From Streptomyces sp. NBC_01231 (GTDB lineage: Bacteria > Actinomycetota > Actinomycetes > Streptomycetales > Streptomycetaceae): a stretch of 64,000 bases of DNA. Positions 35,253-43,755 of the stretch are shown here, in pieces; position 1 is the stretch's first letter, and each line of letters opens with the position of its first letter. Position numbers and translations under genes: made by a program. Location: contig CP108521.1 of assembly GCA_035999765.1 (NCBI GenBank), positions 7,378,001-7,442,000 on the forward strand. The letters run 5' to 3'. Under the pieces are notes generated by a model. The model saw only the letters and a program-made list of their open reading frames with translations, had not been told where the DNA came from and did no database searches.

Positions 35253-35637
35253 GTCTGACTTCCCCCTGAGTGGACGAACGTGGTGCTGTGGCCGTGACCG
35301 CGGGCTGGACACTGCCGATCTCGCACTGATCTCACGGCAAGTCCCTACCGGTCTCACGGACTTCGGGAACGGCCTCACACGATATGCGCTCGCTGTGGGG
35401 GACTTCCCCCGGAACAGCAACGGTTCCGTCACGGCAAGGATCTTGAGGAAACCCGTAACCCGGTGTGCGGCTCGGGGTTGGTAGCGGTGGGGGCCTGCCG
35501 CCGGTGATGGTCGGCTCGGTGCCTTGTGCCCAATTCCCCGGAGACTTCGAGTCAAGGCTCGCTGGGGTTCGTATGTCGGGACGGGCGAGGACGCGAGGGA
35601 GCGCACGCCCCTGGACAGCGGGAGGACGGGGAGAACC
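35253..35637. other. Divergent intergenic region before the siderophore-like locus
   Basis: 385 nt separating the minus-strand protease and the plus-strand aminotransferase. It should contain both promoters. A small inverted repeat (CGGAAC...GTTCCG, about 35410-35430) is visible. I looked for the actinobacterial iron box (TTAGGTTAGGCTAACCTAA-like) and saw no match. Confidence 0.5.
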
Positions 35638-37452
35638 GTGACGGAGACGGCGCCCGGGAAGACCACTGCGGGTACGCGGACAACCGCGGACGTGACCGAC
35701 GGGGTCGCCTTCGTGGCTCGCGGAGATGCCTCCGCCGATGCGCTCGCAGGCGCCATCGGCGACAGGTCGGGAAGTGCCTCCGTAGGCGGCCCGGGCAGCG
35801 CCGTGGCTGACGTGCCGGGAAGGGGCGCGGTCACTGTGCCGGGGAGGGCTGAGGGCACCGGTCCTGCAGTACCCGCGGGCGTTGTGGCCGGAGATGCCCC
35901 CGTTGCTGTGCTCGGAGATGCTGCCGACATCACACATGAGGGTGCGGAACACGGCCTGGGGGATGGCGGAGCCGCTGAGCTCGGGATGGCAGTGGTGCGC
36001 CGTGCCGACGGCGGTGCCGGGGCTCCCGCCGGGACGCGTTCCCCGTACGAGGGCATCCTGAGGCGTCAGTCGGCGCGCGAGTCGGCGGCGCGCACCTACG
36101 CGCGCGCCCTGCCCATCGTCCCGGTGCGCGCGCGTGGGCTGACCATCGAGGGTGCGGACGGCCGCCGTTACCTGGACTGTCTCTCGGGCGGGGGGACCCT
36201 CGCTCTCGGGCACAACCATCCCGTCGTCCTGGAGGCGATCCGCAGGGTCCTTGACTCGGGCGCGCCCCTGCACGCCCTCGATCTGGCGACCCCGGCCCAG
36301 GACGCCTTCACCGCCGAACTGTTCCGCACCCTGCCGCCCGGCCTTGCCGGCCGCGCGCGGATGCAGTTCTGCGGGCCGAACGAAACGAGCGCGGTGGAAG
36401 CAGCCTTCAAGCTCGTCCGCGCCGCGACCGGCCGCAGTGACCTGCTCGCCTTCACCGGTGCCTCGCACGGCGCAACCGCCGCGGCGGTGTTCGATGCACC
36501 CGGGGGCGCCCGCGACGTCTGGTTCGTCCGTCTGCCCTATCCGCAGGACTACCGTTGCCCCTTCGGCGTCGGTGGCGCTCGCGGCGCCGAACTCGCGGCC
36601 CGTTGGACCGAGTCCGCCCTTGACGACCCCGAGTCGCGCACACCACTGCCCGCAGGGATCATCCTCGAACCCGTGCAGGGTGCGGGCGGGGTGATCCCCG
36701 CCCCGGATGAGTGGATGCGCCGCATGCGTCAGATCACCGCCGCACGGTCCATCCCCCTGATCGCCGACGAGATCCAGACCGGCGTCGGTCGCACCGGAGC
36801 CTTCTGGGCGGTGGAGCACAGCGGTGTCACACCTGACGTGATGGTCCTGTCCAAGGCCATCGGCGGCAGCCTGCCCCTGGCCGTCGTGGTCTACCGCGAC
36901 GATCTCGATGTCGGGAAACCCGGCGCCCACACGGGCACGTTCCGCGGAAACCAACTCGCCATGGCCGCGGGAACGGCGACCTTGGCCTATGTCCGTGAAA
37001 ACCGCCTCGCCGAGCGCGCGGCCACGCTGGGCTCCCGCATGCTCACACAACTCCGTGAGCTCTCCCGGGAATTCGCGATGATCGGTGAGGTGCGGGGGCG
37101 GGGGTTGATGATCGGTGTGGAGATCGTGGACGCGGCGGGGACGGTGAAGGGGCCGGAGGGAGAGGGGGCCGGGCGTGGTGGGGGTGCCGACGGGGTCGCG
37201 CTGGAGGCGGCGACGGATCCCGCTCGAGGGCCTCAGAACGCCGCCCCAGAACTCGCGGCCGCTGTCCAACGGGAGTGTCTGCGACGCGGCTTGATCGTCG
37301 AACTCGGCGGTGGTCATGCGAGCGTCGTACGGCTGCTTCCGTCGCTGACAATCAGCGACGAACAGGCGACTGCGGTGCTGGACAGACTGGCCGACGCGGT
37401 GGAGACGGTGGCCCGCGCTCACGCACATGGCCACAAGCAGCGCCAACTGTGA
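35638..37452 (+). CDS. Class III diaminobutyrate-type aminotransferase
   Basis: 604 residues from GTG 35638, or 488 from ATG 35986. The catalytic part begins SPYEGILRRQSARESAARTY and matches diaminobutyrate-2-oxoglutarate aminotransferases of siderophore and ectoine pathways. LIADEIQTGVGRTG holds the PLP-ring Asp, VLSKAIGGSLP the PLP Lys (near 404) and HTGTFRGNQLAMAAG follows. These enzymes make L-2,4-diaminobutyrate from aspartate semialdehyde. The first 116 residues are low-complexity Gly/Ala/Val/Asp with weaker codon bias, so ATG 35986 may be the true start. It is the first gene of a three-gene locus with an IucA/IucC synthetase and a GNAT acyltransferase. Confidence 0.87.
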   Translation: MTETAPGKTTAGTRTTADVTDGVAFVARGDASADALAGAIGDRSGSASVGGPGSAVADVPGRGAVTVPGRAEGTGPAVPAGVVAGDAPVAVLGDAADITHEGAEHGLGDGGAAELGMAVVRRADGGAGAPAGTRSPYEGILRRQSARESAARTYARALPIVPVRARGLTIEGADGRRYLDCLSGGGTLALGHNHPVVLEAIRRVLDSGAPLHALDLATPAQDAFTAELFRTLPPGLAGRARMQFCGPNETSAVEAAFKLVRAATGRSDLLAFTGASHGATAAAVFDAPGGARDVWFVRLPYPQDYRCPFGVGGARGAELAARWTESALDDPESRTPLPAGIILEPVQGAGGVIPAPDEWMRRMRQITAARSIPLIADEIQTGVGRTGAFWAVEHSGVTPDVMVLSKAIGGSLPLAVVVYRDDLDVGKPGAHTGTFRGNQLAMAAGTATLAYVRENRLAERAATLGSRMLTQLRELSREFAMIGEVRGRGLMIGVEIVDAAGTVKGPEGEGAGRGGGADGVALEAATDPARGPQNAAPELAAAVQRECLRRGLIVELGGGHASVVRLLPSLTISDEQATAVLDRLADAVETVARAHAHGHKQRQL

Positions 37453-37873
37453 CAGGGCCAGTGTGCGGACAGTCCGCCGGTGCGTCCCAGCGGGCTTGCG
37501 CATTCCCTGGGGCTCGTGGATCCGCATGGAGGCACGGTCCCGCACGGAGGTGCGCGCCCACATGGGGTCACGCGTCGACGTCAGCGTGTACCGATGCGTC
37601 CGCGCGGGCTGACGCAATCCACGTTGGCCTGTGCGTGCGAGTGGGCTTGAGCGTCCACAACCGCTCGTGCGTCCGCAGGGACTTGCGTGTCCACAACCGC
37701 TCGGGTGTCCGTGCGGGGCCCTTCGTCCACGCAGGTCGTTACGAACGCGTTGGCGTGGTCGGCTCACCTTCGCCGACCAACAAGTCCTGAACACCGCGCG
37801 CACCTCCAACCAGCCCCTTCGACTTCAGCAAGCCCCAAGCCCAGCCCCGCGGAACGCCCTGTACGCCCGCACG
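37453..37873. repeat. Intergenic region with 36-bp imperfect tandem repeats
   Basis: 421 nt between aminotransferase and synthetase genes. gtccacaaccgctcg occurs at 37653-37667 and 37689-37703 (36 bp apart), within longer related units. Further degenerate copies (cgtccgc / gcgggcttg-type) run from about 37480 to 37735. No gene is supported on either strand. Confidence 0.6.
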
Positions 37874-40171
37874 ATGTCGACTCGTCCCGGCCGCACAAGC
37901 CAGAACCACCCCGAGGAACACGCCTTGAACGTCAGCTTCACCCCCGAGGGCGGACTCTCCGTCCCACCGCGAGAATCCTCCAGCTCCGTTTCGCCAGATG
38001 TCCGCGACGACCAGACCTCCCGCCAGGCGCCGCCCGCGCCGACTGCCACCTCGATCAAGCGACGACCAGTTGCGCCCTCGGCCCAAGGAGGAGACCCCTC
38101 GCCCGTGCGAAAGGAGACCCCTGCGCAGGACGCGTCGGCCCAGACGACGCCGGCCCAGGGGAGCGCACGGGCGGCCGAGCCGTTGCGTGGGGCCGACCTC
38201 GACCTCCTGGAGCATCCCGACCCGCACGCGGCTGCCGGGGCTGCGGCCGTGGAGAACCTGCTGCGCTGCTGGGCACGCGAGGCCAACCTCGCCGCACCCG
38301 GCAACGGCGTCCTGCGCATCACGCTCCGGGCCAGCGGCACAGCTCTTCTCGCCCCCGTCCACTACTGGTCCCCGACGGGATGGCACCGTTTCGGCCTGCC
38401 GTACCTCGCCGACGTTCCCGAGGAGTCCCCGCCGACCGACGCGGTCACGATCGCCGCCCTGCTCGCCAGGGAGACGCTGAACGACACACACCAGGCTCTC
38501 GGCCTCATCGCCGGCACCGCCGACGGCCCGGGGCCGAACGTCACCCCCTTACCGCAGCTCGATATCCCGACACCTCCCGCCCACGCCGCGATCACCTCCT
38601 CGATCAACTCCGCGACCACACAGCCGGCTGACACGGCTTCCCCCGCGACCGGTGTATCCGTTCCCGAGGCCACTGCCCCGCCCCGCCCCCGTCCGGCCGT
38701 CGACGCCGTCGACCTCGTTGCGCGTGTAGCGGACTCCGTTCGCCGAACCGGCACGTTCCTCAGCGAGCGCCGTAAGCACCCGGCCGACGCCCCCGACCTG
38801 TTTCTCGCCGCCGAACAGGCGCTCACGTTCGGACACCCCCTGCATCCGACCCCCAAAAGTCGCGAGGGTCTGTCCGAAGCCGAAGTCCAACTGTTCTCAC
38901 CCGAGTTGCGCGGCTCCTTCCCTCTGCACTGGTTGGCTGTCGCTCCGTCCGTCCTCGCCTCCGACTCGGCCTGGACCGAGCGCGGCCGCCCCGTCCCCGC
39001 GCCCCAGCTCACCGCACGCCTCGCGGGACCAGGTCTGCCACTGCCCGAAGGCCACACGGCCCTGCCGCTGCACCCCTGGCAACTGCGCGAGGTCAGGCAT
39101 CGCCCCGAGGCAGCGGCCCTGTTCGAGGCCGGGCTCCTCCAGGACCTCGGCGCCCACGGTGCTCGCTGGCACCCCACCTCCTCGCTACGAACGGTGCACC
39201 GCTCAGACGCCCCCGCCATGCTCAAGCTCTCGCTGGGGCTGCGTATCACCAACTCCCGTCGTGAGAATCTACGCAAGGAACTCCACCGAGGCGTCGAGGT
39301 CCACCGGCTGCTCCGCAGCGGCCTGTCCAGGCAGTGGCAGGCCGCCCACCGTGACTTCGACATCGTCCGCGATCCGGCCTGGCTGGCCGTCGACTCGTCG
39401 GACGGCAACCCGGTGCCCGGACTCGACGTGATGATCCGGCACAACCCCTTCAGCCCTTCGGACGACGTCTCCTGCATCGCCGGGCTCGTCTCACCTCGCC
39501 CCCATGTCCCACCATCAGCCGCAGGAGGCCAGGACGCCGACCGGCCGGTTCTGGGATCCCGACTGGCCGAGGTCGTCACACGCCTCGCCGGCCGGACCGG
39601 ACGTCCGCGAAGGGCTGTCGCAGCCGAGTGGTTCCTGCGCTACCTCGAGCGGGTGGTCCGTCCGGTCCTATGGCTGGACGCGGAAGCGGGGATCGCCCTG
39701 GAGGCGCACCAGCAGAACACCCTGCTCCTCCTGGACGGAGACGGCTGGCCCGCCGGGGGCCGCTACCGCGACAACCAGGGCTACTACTTCCGAGAGTCCC
39801 GCCGCGCGGAACTCGACGCCCGGCTGCCCGGAATCGGCGAACACAGCGACACCTTCGTCTCCGACGAGGTCACCGACGAGCGATTCACGTACTACCTCGC
39901 GATCAACAACGTGCTCGGTCTCATCGGCGCTTTCGGCTCCCAACGTCTGGTCGACGAACGGCTTCTGCTCGCCGCTTTCCGCCGCTTCCTAGCCGACGTG
40001 GCCCATGGACCGGCCCGCCTGCGCGGCAGCCTGCCCGCCCGCCTCCTCGACTCACCCGTCCTTCGCTGCAAGGCCAATCTGCTGACCCGCTTGCACGGCC
40101 TCGACGAACTGGTCGGCCCGGTGGACACCCAGTCCGTCTACGTCACCATCGCCAACCCCCTGCACTCCTGA
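37874..40171 (+). CDS. IucA/IucC-family NIS siderophore synthetase
   Basis: A 765-residue NRPS-independent siderophore synthetase (TTG 37925, preceded by GAGGA, is an alternative start). These enzymes adenylate a carboxylate (citrate or 2-oxoglutarate type) and condense it with an amine. Family motifs are visible: GHPLHPTPKSREGL (about residue 320, ATP site), LPLHPWQ (about 398), MLKLSLGLRITNSRRENL (about 445), EAHQQN (about 611) and RDNQGYYFRES (about 633). A FhuF-like reductase C-terminus is absent. The N-terminal 80 or so residues and the segment at about 210-275 are disordered and Pro/Ala/Thr-rich. It is flanked by the DABA aminotransferase and the acyltransferase, so the amine is probably diaminobutyrate-derived. 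Subtype (A/B/C) is uncertain. Confidence 0.88.
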   Translation: MSTRPGRTSQNHPEEHALNVSFTPEGGLSVPPRESSSSVSPDVRDDQTSRQAPPAPTATSIKRRPVAPSAQGGDPSPVRKETPAQDASAQTTPAQGSARAAEPLRGADLDLLEHPDPHAAAGAAAVENLLRCWAREANLAAPGNGVLRITLRASGTALLAPVHYWSPTGWHRFGLPYLADVPEESPPTDAVTIAALLARETLNDTHQALGLIAGTADGPGPNVTPLPQLDIPTPPAHAAITSSINSATTQPADTASPATGVSVPEATAPPRPRPAVDAVDLVARVADSVRRTGTFLSERRKHPADAPDLFLAAEQALTFGHPLHPTPKSREGLSEAEVQLFSPELRGSFPLHWLAVAPSVLASDSAWTERGRPVPAPQLTARLAGPGLPLPEGHTALPLHPWQLREVRHRPEAAALFEAGLLQDLGAHGARWHPTSSLRTVHRSDAPAMLKLSLGLRITNSRRENLRKELHRGVEVHRLLRSGLSRQWQAAHRDFDIVRDPAWLAVDSSDGNPVPGLDVMIRHNPFSPSDDVSCIAGLVSPRPHVPPSAAGGQDADRPVLGSRLAEVVTRLAGRTGRPRRAVAAEWFLRYLERVVRPVLWLDAEAGIALEAHQQNTLLLLDGDGWPAGGRYRDNQGYYFRESRRAELDARLPGIGEHSDTFVSDEVTDERFTYYLAINNVLGLIGAFGSQRLVDERLLLAAFRRFLADVAHGPARLRGSLPARLLDSPVLRCKANLLTRLHGLDELVGPVDTQSVYVTIANPLHS

Positions 40172-40243
40172 CCAGTGCCAACTCACTTCTCCCTTCATCT
40201 CTGAGGAACATGCCCCACTCCGCAATCTGAGAGGAGTGTCGCC

Positions 40244-41071
40244 GTGCCTCCCACCGACGCCGACGTCAACGCCTGTACCGGCCCCATCAGGGACACCGGT
40301 GGCGGCGCGAGAACTCGTACGGGCGAAAGCAGGACCGGCATGGGTGGCCGCCCGGTCGGTCCGGACCGTGAGGACACACTGGACCTGCGCCTGCCCGACG
40401 AACTGTTCGCGGACGTCCATGAGGTGGGAGTCGGCGCTGGCTCCGCACGGTTCGGGACCGCAGGCACGGCACCGCTCACCTCTGCCCTCCCGACAGCTGA
40501 CGACCTGCTCGACGGAATCGCCGCCTGCGGGCCGATTGCCACCAGTGTGGGCGTGTTCCAACTCGTCCCGGTCCTGATCGAACGGGACCGGGCGCTCGTA
40601 AGCAGGTGGATGAACGACCCCGCCGTCGCGGAGTTCTGGGCGCTCTCAGGGCCTCAGGCCACCACCGAGGAACACCTGCGGGGGCAACTTGGCGGTGACG
40701 GTCGCAGCGTCCCGTGTCTCGGCGTGCTGGACGGCACGCCTATGAGCTACTGGGAGATCTACCGCGCGGACCTCGATCCGCTGGCCCGTCACTATGCTGC
40801 TCGCCCTCACGACACCGGTATCCATGTTCTCCTCGGAGATGTCTCCGATCGTGGAAGAGGACTCGGCAGCGCTCTGCTCAACGCTGTCGCCGATCTGGTG
40901 CTCGACAAGCGTCCTACCTGTGCCCGCGTCGTCGCGGAACCCGACCTTCGCAACATGCCCTCCGTCGCAGCTTTCCTGGGCGCCGGCTTCCGCTTCTCCG
41001 CCGAGGTCGACCTGCCCGCCAAGCAGGCCGCCCTCATGGTCCGAGACCGGTCCCTCCGCCATCTTCTGTAA
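40244..41071 (+). CDS. GNAT siderophore acyltransferase (IucB/RhbD-like)
   Basis: A 275-residue protein starting at GTG with GAGAGGAG 6 nt upstream. The N-terminal 100 residues are poorly conserved. The GNAT domain (about 110-275) contains RALVSRWMNDPAVAEFWALS, SYWEIYRADLDPLARHY and the acyl-CoA loop SDRGRGLGSALLNAVADLVL. The pattern matches acetyl- and acyltransferases of hydroxamate siderophore pathways (IucB, AlcB, RhbD), which acylate a (hydroxyl)amine. It lies 72 nt after the synthetase and completes the three-gene locus. Confidence 0.85.
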   Translation: MPPTDADVNACTGPIRDTGGGARTRTGESRTGMGGRPVGPDREDTLDLRLPDELFADVHEVGVGAGSARFGTAGTAPLTSALPTADDLLDGIAACGPIATSVGVFQLVPVLIERDRALVSRWMNDPAVAEFWALSGPQATTEEHLRGQLGGDGRSVPCLGVLDGTPMSYWEIYRADLDPLARHYAARPHDTGIHVLLGDVSDRGRGLGSALLNAVADLVLDKRPTCARVVAEPDLRNMPSVAAFLGAGFRFSAEVDLPAKQAALMVRDRSLRHLL

Positions 41072-41570
41072 CGCCACGTCGCAGCGTCATCACTTTTGGT
41101 ACACCGCTCGCGCCGACGCGGTTCCCACTCACGCCGAACGACTTTCCAGCCGAACAGATCTCGGCTGAACCGATCTCAGCCGAACCCGTCCTCGCGATCT
41201 GGCCCCAGCTCCACAGGAAATCGGCTGTGACCTGCAATATCTCCGCTCAGACCTGGAGACCTCCGCCGCAACCGGGCAGGGGTGCCGCCGGGATCGACTC
41301 CGCGATTCGTGCGTCGCGCTCCATACCGAATCCGCCGGGACCAGCAGTCTTTGCCGTGCCCGGCCCCGTCCCGAAACCCGACCGACCCATCGCTGCACGA
41401 AACCGACGCGGACCGCCTCGCAAGTGATCCGCACCGAACCCGAACCTGCCAACTCCGGCTGCTGTCGGACTCATTCGACCCCCACCACAGGAGCACCAGG
41501 TCTTGATCCCGTCCCTCCACCCTGCCGTGATCCCCCCTTTGTCAGTGCCGGGCCGTAGGGTGGTCGCGCT
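41072..41570. other. Intergenic region with short tandem repeats, no gene recognised
   Basis: 499 nt between the acyltransferase and the helicase gene. Four imperfect 15-16-bp units of gccgaacngatctc type run from 41133 to 41193. No reading frame has convincing codon bias. A TAGGGT hexamer at 41556-41561 is a likely -10 for the helicase gene. Confidence 0.55.
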
Positions 41571-43604
41571 ATGACGAAGCCCTCACTCCCTGAACTCCTG
41601 CATGCTGCCGTCACTGCCGTCGGCGGTACGGAGCGCCCCGGCCAGGTGACCATGGCCGAATCCGTCGAGGATGCGATCGACGACGGCTCCCATCTGCTGG
41701 TCCAGGCCGGCACCGGCACCGGAAAGTCGCTGGGCTATCTCGTGCCCGCGCTCGCGCACGGGGAACGCGTCGTCGTAGCGACCGCCACTCTCGCCCTGCA
41801 GCGCCAGCTCGTGGAGCGGGACCTGCCACGCACGGTGGAGGCCTTGCATCCGCTGCTGCGCCGCCGTCCTGAGTTCGCGATGCTCAAGGGCAGGTCGAAC
41901 TATCTCTGTCTGCATCGCCTGCACGAAGGAGTCCCGCAGGACGAGGAGGAGGGCCTCTTCGACCAGTTCGAGGCTGCGGCACCGACCAGCAAGCTGGGCC
42001 AGGACCTGCTGCGGCTGCGTGACTGGTCGGACGAGACCGAGACCGGCGACCGCGATGACCTCACGCCCGGCGTTTCCGACCGTGCCTGGGGTCAGGTGTC
42101 GGTCTCCTCGCGAGAGTGCCTGGGCGCGTCGAAATGCGCTTACGGCGCAGAGTGCTTCGCGGAGATGGCCCGTGAGCGCGCCAAGCTCTCCGAGGTCGTC
42201 GTCACCAACCACGCGCTGCTCGCGATCGACGCCATCGAAGGCGCGCCGGTGCTCCCGCAGCACGAGGTGCTGATCGTCGACGAGGCGCACGAACTGGTCT
42301 CCCGGGTCACGGGGGTCGCCACCGGGGAACTCACCCCCGGCCAGGTGAACCGCGCGGTACGCCGCGCCGCGAAGCTGGTCAACGAGAAGGCCGCCGATCA
42401 GCTCCAGACTGCCGCCGAGGGCTTCGAGAGGCTGATGGAGCTGGCCCTGCCGGGCCGCTTGGAAGAGATCCCGGAGGATCTCGGCTACGCGCTCATGGCA
42501 CTGCGCGACGCCTGCCGCACGGTGATCTCGGGGATCGGAGCCACCCGCGACAAGTCCGTCCAGGACGAGGACGCGATCCGTAAACAGGCGCTGGCCTCCG
42601 TGGAGACCGTGCACGACGTGGCGGAGCGCATCACGAACGGCTCCGAGTGGGACGTCGTCTGGTACGAGCGCCACGACCGCTTCGGTGCCTCCCTGCGTGT
42701 CGCGCCCATGTCCGTCTCGGGCCTGCTGAGGGAAAAGCTGTTCGCGGACCGCTCGGTGATCCTCACGTCCGCGACCTTGAAACTGGGCGGCGACTTCAAC
42801 GGCGTCGGCGCCTCCCTGGGCCTCGCCCCCGAGGGCGCCGAAGGCGAGGACGTACCGCAATGGAAGGGCGTCGACGTCGGCTCGCCCTTCGACTATCCCA
42901 AGCAGGGCATCCTGTACGTCGCGAAGCACCTGGCGCGCCCCGCGCGGGACGGCGACCGCGCGGACATGCTCGACGAGCTCACCGAGCTGATCCAGGCGGC
43001 CGGCGGTCGCACGCTCGGCCTGTTCTCCTCGATGCGCGGCGCCCAACTGGCCGCGGAGGAACTGCGCTCCCGCATCCCCGAGTTCCCGATCCTCCTGCAG
43101 GGTGAGGAGACCCTCGGCGAGCTGATCAAGAACTTTGCGGCGGATCCGCAGACCTGTCTCTTCGGCACGTTGTCGCTCTGGCAGGGCGTCGATGTGCCCG
43201 GGCCCAACTGCCAGCTGGTCGTCATGGACAAGATCCCCTTCCCGCGGCCGGACGACCCGTTGATGAGTGCCCGCCAGAAGGCGGTCGAGGACGCCGGCGG
43301 CAACGGCTTCATGGCGGTCGCTGCCACCCACGCCGCGCTGCTCATGGCTCAGGGTGCCGGTCGTCTCGTACGGGCGTCGGGGGACCGCGGTGTGGTCGCC
43401 GTACTGGACCAGCGACTGGCCACAGCGCGATACGGCAGCTACCTCAAGGCGTCACTGCCTGACTTCTGGTACACGACGGACCGTAACCAGGTCCGCAAGT
43501 CGCTGGCCGCGATCGACGCGATGGCGAAGCGGGCGGAAGACGTAACGGAGAAACAGGCGGAAGACGCAGCGGAGAAGCAGGCGGAAGAGCACGAAACGCA
43601 GTAG
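41571..43604 (+). CDS. DinG/XPD-type ATP-dependent helicase with Fe-S cluster
   Basis: A 677-residue SF2 helicase. Walker A AGTGTGKSLGYL lies near residue 46 and the DEAH box LIVDEAHELV near 233. Motif V/VI elements are FGTLSLWQGVDVPG and QGAGRLVRASGDRG. Cysteines in SNYLCLHRL (about 113) and ECLGASKCAYGAEC (about 183-196) fit a four-Cys 4Fe-4S site as in DinG. It unwinds 5'-to-3', DNA or D/R-loops in relatives. It is convergent with lexA, but I saw no LexA box upstream. TAGGGT 9 nt before the ATG suggests a leaderless mRNA. Two 24-bp tandem repeats encode the C-terminal AEDVTEKQAEDAAEKQ. Confidence 0.9.
   Translation: MTKPSLPELLHAAVTAVGGTERPGQVTMAESVEDAIDDGSHLLVQAGTGTGKSLGYLVPALAHGERVVVATATLALQRQLVERDLPRTVEALHPLLRRRPEFAMLKGRSNYLCLHRLHEGVPQDEEEGLFDQFEAAAPTSKLGQDLLRLRDWSDETETGDRDDLTPGVSDRAWGQVSVSSRECLGASKCAYGAECFAEMARERAKLSEVVVTNHALLAIDAIEGAPVLPQHEVLIVDEAHELVSRVTGVATGELTPGQVNRAVRRAAKLVNEKAADQLQTAAEGFERLMELALPGRLEEIPEDLGYALMALRDACRTVISGIGATRDKSVQDEDAIRKQALASVETVHDVAERITNGSEWDVVWYERHDRFGASLRVAPMSVSGLLREKLFADRSVILTSATLKLGGDFNGVGASLGLAPEGAEGEDVPQWKGVDVGSPFDYPKQGILYVAKHLARPARDGDRADMLDELTELIQAAGGRTLGLFSSMRGAQLAAEELRSRIPEFPILLQGEETLGELIKNFAADPQTCLFGTLSLWQGVDVPGPNCQLVVMDKIPFPRPDDPLMSARQKAVEDAGGNGFMAVAATHAALLMAQGAGRLVRASGDRGVVAVLDQRLATARYGSYLKASLPDFWYTTDRNQVRKSLAAIDAMAKRAEDVTEKQAEDAAEKQAEEHETQ
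43533..43580 (+). repeat. 24-bp tandem repeats at the 3' end of the helicase gene
   Basis: Units 43533-43556 and 43557-43580 encode AEDVTEKQ and AEDAAEKQ, with a partial third copy to the stop (AEEHETQ). They differ at about four bases. A short helical C-terminal tail appears to have grown by duplication. Confidence 0.85.
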
Positions 43605-43650
43605 GGGGTTGGCCTGTCCCGAATCCGGGACAGGCCAACCCCCTACTGCG
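43597..43650. terminator. 25-bp perfect stem terminator between helicase gene and lexA
   Basis: Left arm 43597-43621 and right arm 43626-43650 are exact reverse complements, with loop AATC. The helicase stop codon TAG (43602-43604) lies inside the left arm. It sits between convergent genes and should stop transcription from both sides. It is the longest perfect stem I found in the window. Confidence 0.9.
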
Positions 43651-43755
43651 CCAGCAGCAACCTGAGGCTCACACAGCACAGGGCCCCGGAACCGGCGCAG
43701 AGGTCCCGGGGCCCGGTCAGAGGGCGGGGGCCTCCGAGGCCGCCCGCCGCAGCCG

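Noticed and set aside
37653..37703. 36-bp-spaced repeats that might suggest a CRISPR array
   Set aside because: Only two clear copies of 15 bp, the intervening sequence is itself repeat-related, and no cas genes are in the window.
35253..37873. Iron-box (DmdR/IdeR) operators for the siderophore-like locus
   Set aside because: No TTAGGTTAGGCTAACCTAA-like palindrome was visible in either intergenic region.
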